A DNA stretch of 37,407 nt, taken from the NCBI GenBank assembly GCA_023261445.1, contig JAHFOX010000010.1, positions 1 to 37,407 of the forward strand, given 5' to 3'. This document shows positions 1-8,642 of this stretch, piece by piece. Every line of letters starts with the position of its first letter. Within the stretch, counting starts at the first letter, position 1. Source of the stretch: Planctomycetota bacterium (GTDB taxonomy: Bacteria; Planctomycetota; Brocadiia; Brocadiales; Brocadiaceae). The notes under the pieces are model-generated. The model saw only the letters and a list, made by a program, of their open reading frames with translations. It ran no database searches and was not told where the DNA came from. The position numbers were made by a program, and so were the translations under genes.

Positions 1-145
1 GTTCCTCTGTAAGATAAACCTGGAGTTGAAAATTGTCGGCAGGCTCTGGCTCTGTTTGAGCCTTTGCTATATTTGAAATATATAAAACTGGGAAAAATAG
101 CAGAAAAATTGATACCGCTATTAAGAAGCTTCGTCTAGTTATCAT
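1..145 (-). CDS. N-terminal part of a secreted protein of unknown function (truncated by window edge)
   Basis: Reverse-strand reading from ATG at 145 gives MITRRSFLIAVSIFLLFFPVLYISNIAKAQTEPEPADNFQLQVYLTEE, a signal peptide with AKA-Q cleavage-like site; open to the window edge. Not in the ORF track. Confidence 0.6.
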   Translation of the reverse strand, partial: MITRRSFLIAVSIFLLFFPVLYISNIAKAQTEPEPADNFQLQVYLTEE

Positions 146-238
146 AGTGTCCCTTTAAGAACAGCATTCTCAATGCACCTGTTTGAGAATGGGGAAAATC
201 TTATATTCTGTTGCGCATATTTACGCTTTATACAATCT

Positions 239-724
239 TCATGAACTGCCTATTATATCTTCTAATTTTTTCAAAAATTCCCGCTCAATAGTGCCATCTG
301 ATACAACTCTAGTCCATCGGTATGCCTGACTGCCGCCGGGAGCCTTCGTTTCCACTTGTGCATTTACGGAAACATAAGTCTTGTTTTGTTCGCCTGTTAC
401 TCTAATAATTAAACGGTAACGTTCTTGCCATTGTCCTTCCAAAAACAACCCCGTGGTCTTAGTCTTCGACCATCCCTTGCCCCATTTAGTTCTTAAAACC
501 CCATTTTCATGGTCTTTAACTTCAATTGGAATTCCTTCTGTCGCTTGAATTAAGGCATTCCAGACAGTTTCTATATCTTTGTCAAAGTAATCGGAAACAC
601 TTGTCATGTTTCTATGCCCACGGCTACCTGTAGCGCATCCCGTTAGAATGATGGTAAATAGGGCTATCGTTAACGACGTCATAATAGCAATATATCCAGC
701 ATACGATAATCCTTTTTTGTCCAT
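239..724 (-). CDS. Putative lipoprotein, BamC/NlpB-like fold possible
   Basis: 161 aa with signal peptide and lipobox (IILTGC); remaining sequence resembles small periplasmic lipoproteins. Confidence 0.7.
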   Translation of the reverse strand: MDKKGLSYAGYIAIMTSLTIALFTIILTGCATGSRGHRNMTSVSDYFDKDIETVWNALIQATEGIPIEVKDHENGVLRTKWGKGWSKTKTTGLFLEGQWQERYRLIIRVTGEQNKTYVSVNAQVETKAPGGSQAYRWTRVVSDGTIEREFLKKLEDIIGSS

Positions 725-887
725 AATGTTAAAAATATTAACAGATATAATCTTCTTTTACAAATACTTTGTTCAGCCTTTCGAGACAATTATCTCATGG
801 TTAAAGCAACGTATTTGCTAATTATATTAATTTTCCTGAATGTATTAATTCCTCATATGTGTCCCTTTCTTGAAATTGTTTTATTGG

Positions 888-1205
888 TTAACTCAAAGGT
901 ATTCGCAATCCTTTTTTCGTAAACTGATTCTGCGAATCCTTCATTTTTTGATATATAGACGACCAAGACCTTTTTGCATATACTATTGGAATTCCCTTGT
1001 TCTCAGCATGCTTCTTTATTTTATGCGCAAGATTATGGTTTACAAAGTCGTAAAGCATAATTATAAAGTCCATCGTTTCAGGAATTCCGTCGCGTATCTT
1101 CTGCCCACTCCTGCCAGTCAGATGCTTAATCTCATTAACCCCAATTTTATCAAGCTCCTTTGGAATACTACCCAAATGATCACCACCAACAATAAGTGCG
1201 GACAT
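888..1205 (-). CDS. DUF2325-family protein
   Basis: MSALIVGGDHLGSIPKELDKIGVNEIKHLTGR resembles DUF2325 proteins. Confidence 0.6.
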   Translation of the reverse strand: MSALIVGGDHLGSIPKELDKIGVNEIKHLTGRSGQKIRDGIPETMDFIIMLYDFVNHNLAHKIKKHAENKGIPIVYAKRSWSSIYQKMKDSQNQFTKKGLRIPLS

Positions 1206-1278
1206 TTTTTAGAATCCTCCTTCTGATTAAATAATAAAAGTTTGTTCGTATAAAGATGACAAACATAAAAGTAATTTG

Positions 1279-2256
1279 TTAATTTCCAATCCGTTCCAGC
1301 ACCATAGGATGCCATTGAACGGATATACTCTTTTGCCCGTTTCTGTCTTTTTGCCCACCATCCCATACCGCCATATTGAAATATGTTTTTCCGCCAGGAA
1401 CGAACTGTATATCATCATGGTCTTTTGTAATTAATGAACGATACATAATTACAGTCCATATCCCATCCTTATACTTACTACATCCATTCACGTCCTGATG
1501 GTCTTGTGTGGTAAGCGTGCCAAAACCTTCTGCGTTTAAATCCTCTACTGTCCTTCCTCTTTCTGGCTGAGAAAGCAGGTTATTGGCAGCTATCCCTCCC
1601 GACAAATGTTCTACACTGGTCATCAATTCCTGATAATTGTATGGGCTGTAAGGATTCAAATAAAAATCATCGTGCATATTCGGATATCGCTTCTGCATAT
1701 CTTCTAGCTCATCCTTAGCAAGCAAATCTGCCTCCCAGTCTGCCTTCCAATGCCAGATGTTTACGGGTTTTTCCCTGTCTCCCATCCTTGGGCTAAAATG
1801 TTCCGCTGGAGTTATATCCACTACACCTAAAGGAAACATTAAAGCCACAGCATCTCTAAACTCCTGAACTGCAATTGCTCTGGCATTCTTTGTTGGATCT
1901 TTCCATGAAATCTGGAAATAAATCATAATTCCATCATGAATCGCCTTTACCTCAGCACTATTGACAGAACCACCACCATTAGGAAACGCCTTGTCCTGTT
2001 TCTGGAGCGTAACCTTAACTGTCTTTGCATCTTTAAATGCGCCTCTTAATGATTCCACATCCATGCGATAAGGTTTGTCAATTTGTACATATTTGACGGT
2101 CAATACTTCTTTAGCAGCAGTAAATTCTTCTTCACTCATTCCCTTAACTCCTGGTGATATTTCTTCGGCTGCATGTAACGAAGCGCTAAGAAATACACAA
2201 CTCAGGAGGACTACACCATATCTTTTTAATACCATGTAATACCTTTTCATAGTCAA
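1279..2256 (-). CDS. Periplasmic ethylbenzene dehydrogenase-related heme-binding domain protein (heme-b gamma-subunit-like)
   Basis: Signal peptide; YRMDVES..VKVTLQKQDKAFPNGGG..VKAIHDGIMIYFQISWKDPTKN.. is typical of the EB_dh / DMSO-reductase-family gamma-subunit heme-binding domain; no CXXCH. Confidence 0.7.
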   Translation of the reverse strand: MTMKRYYMVLKRYGVVLLSCVFLSASLHAAEEISPGVKGMSEEEFTAAKEVLTVKYVQIDKPYRMDVESLRGAFKDAKTVKVTLQKQDKAFPNGGGSVNSAEVKAIHDGIMIYFQISWKDPTKNARAIAVQEFRDAVALMFPLGVVDITPAEHFSPRMGDREKPVNIWHWKADWEADLLAKDELEDMQKRYPNMHDDFYLNPYSPYNYQELMTSVEHLSGGIAANNLLSQPERGRTVEDLNAEGFGTLTTQDHQDVNGCSKYKDGIWTVIMYRSLITKDHDDIQFVPGGKTYFNMAVWDGGQKDRNGQKSISVQWHPMVLERIGN

Positions 2257-2264
2257 CAGTATTC

Positions 2265-3728
2265 TTAGAATCCTATTACCATACCCATCCTGTAGGAGTC
2301 GTCAAAAAAAGCTGACTTTGGGGCATTTCCGTCTGCAAAGGCTGCCCCAACAACAAATTTTATGTTGGCCCTGATGAGGACAGTAATGTCAGTACTGTAT
2401 CGGTTAAAGCTGTCGATGTCCCCGGCATCGTAAGACGGGTTCATGTTCTCAAAGCGGACTGCTGGGATAATCCATGGTAAGGCTACCCATCTGAGTTCGG
2501 CAGTATAGAGGTCGGCATCAAAGTTCTGACCGCTTTTATCCTCTATGGTTACATCACTGTCGGTTCTGTCTCTGAAGTAGGTAGCAGCTCCAAAGAGGTT
2601 AAAGTTCCACCAGTAAAAGTCGGCTTCCATGCCATATCGCCAGAAATGATTTCCACTGTTATGGAAACCTGTTCCACCAACCGGATCATTGAAGAATCCC
2701 GCATTTCCTCTGTAAAAGAAGCCAGAAAGAGTAAGGGATTTCTCCTGCCAGTTTTCAGTAGCCTTTTTGGACTCCTCTACCGTACCACCCCCTAACACTC
2801 CCATACCACCTATCTTATAGGAGATGCGGGCGTAGTAGTCCTTGCTGTTATTTACGTCAAAAGGATTATCAGCACTTTGAACATTGGTCTCAGTATTCTC
2901 CACAATTGTACTTCCAAAGTTTACCGTATTCTCTTCCCATACACCCAAAGCATCTTCTTGAGGCTCACCATTTACGATGCCAGCCGACCACAGGAGGCCT
3001 CCGTTCCCCTTTGGCCCATTCTTGCCGCCAAAGAATTCCACCCCATTCTGAAAAGGAAAGAAGGTAGTAAAATTGGCCGTGGGCAGTGTAGCCCAAGTAC
3101 TAAAGAGGTATGGGGTTGTACCAATAATGGATAGATTTTCAGATCTAGGTGTTGCACGGGGTTCAAATCTCCCGAATTCGACGTTAAATAGTCCTCTATT
3201 CTCAAAAAGTGTCGGACTATAGACCCCAAATAAACGTTCCACATGTGTCTCACTCCCTTTAGTTGACCCTTCGTTCTCAAATAATGGTGCAGCTCCAAAC
3301 CATGCAAAACTTTCTCCTAGCGTTCCTCCCGTAAGTAATTCTAACTCTCCAATACCATCAAAAGCTGTTTTACCGCTAGAGTTCTTTGGATTAACTGTAA
3401 ACTCTGATGTAACTAACAAGGCTATGGGAGGTAAGTGAGCTATCGTAGATGGCCATACAGTATTGGGGAAGACCTTTTTCCATGCCTCTCCACCCAGTGC
3501 CACAGGTGAGTCTTTTACGTATACCTCATCATCCTCTGGAAATCTGTAGCCATTGTCTTTAAAAGCCTTACCAAAGGGATTCAAAGCAGGGAAAGTTGCC
3601 CAGTGGCAAGTGGTGCATGACGTCTGATATTTCCTTGCAAAAATGGGTAAAGCATCAGCCCTTTTTGACATGTACAATGTTAACGCAAATATAAAACATA
3701 TGAATACAAACCTTAATGGGAAATTCAT
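2265..3728 (-). CDS. Monoheme c-type cytochrome fused to predicted outer-membrane beta-barrel
   Basis: Signal peptide, then FARKYQTSCTTCHWATFPALNPFGKAFKDNGYRFP (one CXXCH), then ~400 aa rich in alternating aromatic/Gly strands ending in ...YRMGMVIGF (terminal Phe, barrel-like). Confidence 0.7.
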   Translation of the reverse strand: MNFPLRFVFICFIFALTLYMSKRADALPIFARKYQTSCTTCHWATFPALNPFGKAFKDNGYRFPEDDEVYVKDSPVALGGEAWKKVFPNTVWPSTIAHLPPIALLVTSEFTVNPKNSSGKTAFDGIGELELLTGGTLGESFAWFGAAPLFENEGSTKGSETHVERLFGVYSPTLFENRGLFNVEFGRFEPRATPRSENLSIIGTTPYLFSTWATLPTANFTTFFPFQNGVEFFGGKNGPKGNGGLLWSAGIVNGEPQEDALGVWEENTVNFGSTIVENTETNVQSADNPFDVNNSKDYYARISYKIGGMGVLGGGTVEESKKATENWQEKSLTLSGFFYRGNAGFFNDPVGGTGFHNSGNHFWRYGMEADFYWWNFNLFGAATYFRDRTDSDVTIEDKSGQNFDADLYTAELRWVALPWIIPAVRFENMNPSYDAGDIDSFNRYSTDITVLIRANIKFVVGAAFADGNAPKSAFFDDSYRMGMVIGF

Positions 3729-3748
3729 ACAATCCTCCTATAATGCAC

Positions 3749-3763
3749 TAAGACTCATTCTCA
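3749..3763. promoter_or_regulatory. Fur-like operator candidate upstream of the cytochrome-barrel gene
   Basis: TAAGACTCATTCTCA, 14/15 identical to the site at 5465-5479; lies ~20-35 bp upstream of the start at 3728. Confidence 0.45.
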
Positions 3764-3933
3764 ATATAAATCAAAAATAATAATTTCTATATTGTCAGGT
3801 AAATGCAAAACCGGCTTTTTCCGAATTGTTTTTCGCAAGGCATTTCTCCTGTATAAATAAGCCGAAGAATGACACCGCGCAAGGTATTGATACTTTTTTA
3901 TGTGTCCAACAAACTATAAACTTATAAACCTAT

Positions 3934-3963
3934 CCAAGCCCTATAAGATTTAAAAGGGCTTGG
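3934..3963 (-). terminator. Probable transcription terminator for the 4020-5438 porin gene
   Basis: Inverted repeat CCAAGCCC (3934-3941) / GGGCTTGG (3956-3963), ~55 bp downstream of the minus-strand stop. Confidence 0.45.
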
Positions 3964-4019
3964 AAGGGTTACTTCAGTCTTATGTTTTCACTGGAGTCTG
4001 GTTTAACACGGAGATTGGA

Positions 4020-5438
4020 CTAAAAATAAGTTGCGACAGAGAACAAGAATGCGTTATTGGCTATATCCTCCATATCTCTTTCTTCTATGTTAATCTGATA
4101 ATCTAATTTAAAAACAGTATCTTCGGTATAACGGTAGTTCAATCCAGGTGTAATGCGATTTCTTAGCCAATGAAGATCTTCGCCGTTTTCCAACCCGGCA
4201 GTTTCTACCTGATCCCATCTAAGAACGCCTGTAAAAGTTGAGTTTTCTGTAAAAAACTTTGGTGCTAAATTTCTTAATCCTGAAGGCATAAAGTGATAGC
4301 GGGCTTCTAAATAATATCCCCACATATCATCAGTGATACCAGCATCCTCGGCGAAATCATTTGTCTCTAAAAATGCATAAGCCCCTTCGCCTACAAATTC
4401 AAATGGGCCTTTTTGATAGGCAAAATCAAATGCTGGAATGGTCAGTTGGTTTTCATTATTCTCATCATATCTGCTTGTATAAGCAGAGCCGCCAAATTCT
4501 AATCCTATAAATGGACTAAATGCCACACGCCCCACAACGCCGGGGCTTTGGTTATAGTCATCAAATGGAAAATCATTTCTGGTCTCCCTTATTCCTTCTT
4601 CAACCTCAAAGTGTGACGTACCATCAGCATCTAAACCGTGAAATACGCCATTAGTAACATAAATCTCATAATCCAGCTTGCTCAATTCTGATGGATAAAG
4701 ACTTCCAAAAAAGCCCATTCCCATATCGCTAAGGGTAGTAGGAATAATATATTGATTTACCAATGGGCGTTCGGTCAAATCCTGTAATGGCGAATCGTGA
4801 ACAAGGTTAAATTTTCCTAACGGCGACAGAATGATTCCACCCCTCCAGTTAATCCAATCTGTAATTAAAAAATCAATTGTTGCAAATTCAAGTTTGACTT
4901 CTCCGTCACTTTCTTCAGATATGCCGCCATGCTCGAATTCTATTTCTGATGCAAGTTTTACACGGTCTGAGATATCGGAAAATATAAATGGTATAAACCT
5001 TGTCTGGTCAAAACCATTTTTACTATCCTCTTCCGATGCCCTGAACTGGAAATCCATATAACCACCGACATACGTATTCCTGCCAAATCTCCTCGCAAAT
5101 GGTTTTGTGTATTGATCGGAAAAGGCGGGGGCAAGTTTTTTGTCTTTAAATTCCGCGCTCTTCTTGGCATAGTAGAGGTCTCCTGATTCAACAGACGCTT
5201 TTCCCGCGTCGGTTTCTGTTTCTTTTTTCTGAACCTCTTCTTTTATTAATGCAATCTCCTTTTCTTTTTGAACATCCTTTTCAATCTGCTGCTTTAGTAA
5301 GTTTTTTAATTCAGTCAATTCCTTTTCAAGTGTTTCAACCTTCGTTTCCAACGACTTCGTTTCTGAAGACTGCGCAAAGGCATCAACAACAAAAGAAGAC
5401 ATAGCCAAAGATATTACAACTAAAATAAAATACCGCAT
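4020..5438 (-). CDS. Outer-membrane porin with N-terminal coiled coil (phosphate-selective porin O/P-like)
   Basis: Signal peptide MRYFILVVISLAMSSFVVDAFAQ, coiled coil ETKVETLEKELTELKNLLKQ, then barrel sequence ending ...NAFLFSVATYF. Start chosen at 5438 because a purine-rich AGGGGGGATG precedes it; the longer ORF start at 5519 runs through the operator-like sequence. Confidence 0.75.
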   Translation of the reverse strand: MRYFILVVISLAMSSFVVDAFAQSSETKSLETKVETLEKELTELKNLLKQQIEKDVQKEKEIALIKEEVQKKETETDAGKASVESGDLYYAKKSAEFKDKKLAPAFSDQYTKPFARRFGRNTYVGGYMDFQFRASEEDSKNGFDQTRFIPFIFSDISDRVKLASEIEFEHGGISEESDGEVKLEFATIDFLITDWINWRGGIILSPLGKFNLVHDSPLQDLTERPLVNQYIIPTTLSDMGMGFFGSLYPSELSKLDYEIYVTNGVFHGLDADGTSHFEVEEGIRETRNDFPFDDYNQSPGVVGRVAFSPFIGLEFGGSAYTSRYDENNENQLTIPAFDFAYQKGPFEFVGEGAYAFLETNDFAEDAGITDDMWGYYLEARYHFMPSGLRNLAPKFFTENSTFTGVLRWDQVETAGLENGEDLHWLRNRITPGLNYRYTEDTVFKLDYQINIEERDMEDIANNAFLFSVATYF

Positions 5439-5464
5439 AATCACATCCCCCCTAAAAATTATAA

Positions 5465-5479
5465 TGAGACTCATTCTCA
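5465..5479. promoter_or_regulatory. Fur-like operator candidate upstream of the porin
   Basis: TGAGACTCATTCTCA (complement TGAGAATGAGTCTCA), a 7-1-7 inverted repeat with 6/7 symmetry, resembling the E. coli Fur 7-1-7 motif TGATAATNATTATCA. Confidence 0.5.
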
Positions 5480-5800
5480 ACATAATGAACGATATTATAG
5501 AAAAACAAAAAATTGTCAAGAATATTTTTAAAAATATTTTGTAACAATTCTTAAAGGCTGTAATTTAAGGGAATGAATGATTAATGATGTGCGTCTTTAA
5601 CTATCCTAAAGAATGTTGCATTTGCTGAGGTTGGCGCTGACAGCCTGATTTGTTTAAATTAACTGATATGCCATGCCATAAATAAAAAACGTAAAAAGAG
5701 GATGGAGCTATGTAACAAAAGGAATTAATCTGTTTATTATTGAATACGCTTATTTACAAAGTGTGTTACTATAAAAAGTAAACATGATGCCTTGCTAATC

Positions 5801-6481
5801 TTATGAGTACTTGTGGCGCGATTTTGGAAATATTTTTATAAGGATGATACCCAAAACGAATCCTCCAATATGTGCCCACCATGCCACACCTCCACCGTGA
5901 GCGGAGGAAATTGATGCCGTGCCGCTGAAGAATTGAATGAGGAACCAAAACCCCAGCACAATAAGCGCCGGTAATTCAAGAAATTGCCAGACGATAAACA
6001 GAGGCACAAGAACTAATACACGCGCCCTTGGGAATGTAACCATATAAGCGCCGAGCACACCGGCAATTGCTCCGCTGGCGCCTACACAGGGGACTCCGGA
6101 TTGGCTATTGAGATAGACATGCACAACTGCTGATCCGATGCCACAGATTAGGTAGAACATTATGAATTTGAACCTTCCGAGTCTGTCTTCAATATTATCC
6201 CCAAAAATCCACAGATACCACATATTACCTATAAGATGAATAAACCCTCCATGAAGGAACATGAAGCTTAAAAAAGGGAAATAGGTATTTACGATGGTGG
6301 AATCAGGTATGTCAGAAGAATAAAATACTTTGATTGGAACGACGCCAAATTGAAAAAGAAATGAATCTAGTTTTCTGCCTAAAGAGACCTCAAGAAGAAA
6401 AACTAGGACATTTATAGCAATTATGGTAACGGTAACAAGCGGAAATGTGCCAGACGGATTTCGGTCTCGGATAGGTATCAT
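5801..6481 (-). CDS. Rhomboid family intramembrane serine protease
   Basis: Multi-TM, GASGAIAGVLGAY catalytic-Ser motif, later HIGGFVLG His motif. Confidence 0.9.
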   Translation of the reverse strand: MIPIRDRNPSGTFPLVTVTIIAINVLVFLLEVSLGRKLDSFLFQFGVVPIKVFYSSDIPDSTIVNTYFPFLSFMFLHGGFIHLIGNMWYLWIFGDNIEDRLGRFKFIMFYLICGIGSAVVHVYLNSQSGVPCVGASGAIAGVLGAYMVTFPRARVLVLVPLFIVWQFLELPALIVLGFWFLIQFFSGTASISSAHGGGVAWWAHIGGFVLGIILIKIFPKSRHKYS

Positions 6482-6557
6482 TTAATTTTTGTAACAAATC
6501 AACAGGAAACTAATGAGGCAGATTTGTTGATAAAATGAATCAAATTATTTTATTAAA

Positions 6558-7151
6558 TCAATATCGGACAGTATGAGCGAGTAATTTATAATATGGAAAA
6601 TTTCTTCCGGGGCATTCTGTTTCCCTGAAATGTCTATGCATTATAATATTTTCTGATAGAATATGGCATCGCTCCTGGAGATATTCTACTAACATTGAAA
6701 GTGAAGCCATCTGTGCTGCTGTTGGGTATGAATCGTTAAAATTTCCGACAAGACATATTCCTATGCCATAGTGATTATATTCTTGGACGCCTGCATGAGC
6801 GCCGTCTATCTGACTTACCCATCTATTGCCAATCTCAATCTGTCCATCGCCAGAGCCTTTTCCGTTTCCTATCACAAAGTGATAGCCTAGTCCATTCTCC
6901 CATCCCCGTTTTTCCCTGTGATATTTATCAAACTCAGCGGCACTGCCAGATTCTGAAGCACTGTGATGAATAACAATGTACTTCCAGTCACGTACGTAGT
7001 AACGATCCAATTGACTATATATGTAGGGTTCTGGTTTTTTTGGAGGTTTCATTATAGTTACAGGTTTGAAAGTGGGTGGGGCATAGCAACCACATAAATA
7101 AAAGACGGTAATAATACAGAGGAAAATATAACTTTTCCATCGAAGGTGCAT
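6558..7151 (-). CDS. N-acetylmuramoyl-L-alanine amidase / PGRP-like lipoprotein (Amidase_2)
   Basis: YIVIHHSASESGSAAEFDKYHREKRGWENGLGYHFVIGNG...ISLVGNF-like...IMHRHFRETECPGRNFP motif set; lipobox YLCGC. Start MHLRWKS at 7151 more likely than 7178. Confidence 0.88.
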   Translation of the reverse strand: MHLRWKSYIFLCIITVFYLCGCYAPPTFKPVTIMKPPKKPEPYIYSQLDRYYVRDWKYIVIHHSASESGSAAEFDKYHREKRGWENGLGYHFVIGNGKGSGDGQIEIGNRWVSQIDGAHAGVQEYNHYGIGICLVGNFNDSYPTAAQMASLSMLVEYLQERCHILSENIIMHRHFRETECPGRNFPYYKLLAHTVRY

Positions 7152-7645
7152 AAGTAATCTCCAGTAGCAATTTAACACTTGAATGTATAACTGAGGGGGT
7201 CTTAATTATTTTGAGGAAGTATATCATAAGTGTATTTTTTGTCAAATAACAATTTTGTTTTATTCAGAATCAAGTTAAAATATCACTAAAGAAAAAAAGA
7301 AGGTGATATTGTTTATGTACGTTACGTAAAATTCTTAAGCTATGGATAAAATTGCCATTTTAATTTTTTGCTTGACATCTAACATTATGAATGGTTTATG
7401 TAAAAAACCAAACATTTTTTGATATGTTGAAGATAAGAAACACTTCTTTAACCCTATAGCAGACATTAAAAAAAGTTGTCGTTGTGAGGTATTAACCTGA
7501 AGCCGCTCGTTTTTCTGAAATGTTTGATAAGCACGGATTGCATTGTTCATTTCAATGTGTAATTGTTTTTGAATTAATGCGCCATCAATAACACTTTCTT
7601 CTGATGTTTAGTATGTTGAAATAACAAGGGAGCAATTGTACCGCT

Positions 7646-8620
7646 GTGGGAAAAAACAATAAAAACCAAAAACACCGAAACTGCATCGTAGTATGTTGTT
7701 TTATCGTTACAATTATTCTGCAAGCTTTATTTTATATTCACGAAGTAGATGCCGTTGAAAATACGGTCATTATTGTTCAGAGCCAGCAAATCCCGGCATA
7801 TAACGAAGCAATTAAGGGGTTTGAGGAAGAATGTAAAAGGAAAAACATTTCCATAAAGGCAATATACGACCTAAAAGGAGATGCAGAAGAAGGTAAAAGG
7901 ATTGTTAAAAATATTAAGGATAGTGAAATCAAACCAAAATTGTTTTTAGTGGTAGGCGTACTTGCTGCAGCCATTGTAAAGGAACAGTTCGATGATATCC
8001 CAGTCATATTTTGCATGGTTATTAATCATGAACGATTCAATTTACAGGGAGCTAATGTCACGGGTATTTCTACAGAAGCATCTGTAGAAGACCAGTTTGC
8101 TATTCTAAAAGGACTTCTTGGTACATATAAGAACGTAGGAGTCATTTACGACCCGGGAAAAACAGGGAAAATTGTATCAGAGGCAGTTGCGGCATCAAAA
8201 ATATTTGAATTCAATCTCATCAAATCAGAGGTCACTTCTGAGACCGAAGTTGCATTAGCTTTAAAAAATATTATAAATAAAATTGATGCCTTATGGATGA
8301 TACCGGATAGTACAGTAATTACAAAAAAGTCACTAGACATTATTTCTAAAACAGCTTTAGAATATCACCTGCCCATATTTTGCACCTCCGACGCTATTAT
8401 AAAAGCGGGGGCGCTTGTTTCTGTTTCTCCAGACTATAGATATATAGGTCTTCAAGCAGCCCAAATTGCACAAACGTTATTAAGTAACCCCACGATAACT
8501 TCACTGGGTATTAAGCGGCCGGATAAATTAAAATTAACATTAAATACGCAAACGGCAGAGTTAATTGGTGTAAATTTATCACCCATTCGCTCTTATCCTA
8601 ATGTGATTTTATATCCGTAG
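7646..8620 (+). CDS. ABC transporter substrate-binding protein (ABC_sub_bind family, PF04392-type)
   Basis: Signal peptide followed by VIIVQSQQIPAYNEAIKGFEEECK...PKLFLVVGVLAAAIVKEQFDDIPVIFCMV...NVTGISTEASVEDQFAILKGLLGTYKNVGVIYDPGKTG; GTG start. No permease or ATPase adjacent. Confidence 0.85.
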   Translation: MGKNNKNQKHRNCIVVCCFIVTIILQALFYIHEVDAVENTVIIVQSQQIPAYNEAIKGFEEECKRKNISIKAIYDLKGDAEEGKRIVKNIKDSEIKPKLFLVVGVLAAAIVKEQFDDIPVIFCMVINHERFNLQGANVTGISTEASVEDQFAILKGLLGTYKNVGVIYDPGKTGKIVSEAVAASKIFEFNLIKSEVTSETEVALALKNIINKIDALWMIPDSTVITKKSLDIISKTALEYHLPIFCTSDAIIKAGALVSVSPDYRYIGLQAAQIAQTLLSNPTITSLGIKRPDKLKLTLNTQTAELIGVNLSPIRSYPNVILYP

Positions 8621-8642
8621 TAGTTTTTAACGCTGGAATTGT

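Noticed and set aside
870-1226. Plus-strand ORFs 606-821 and 870-1226
   Set aside because: Antisense to the lipoprotein and DUF2325 genes, with no recognizable domain; composition looks like noise.
5439-5519. Longer start for the porin ORF
   Set aside because: Would overlap the operator-like palindrome; the ATG at 5438 has a purine-rich RBS and begins a proper signal peptide.
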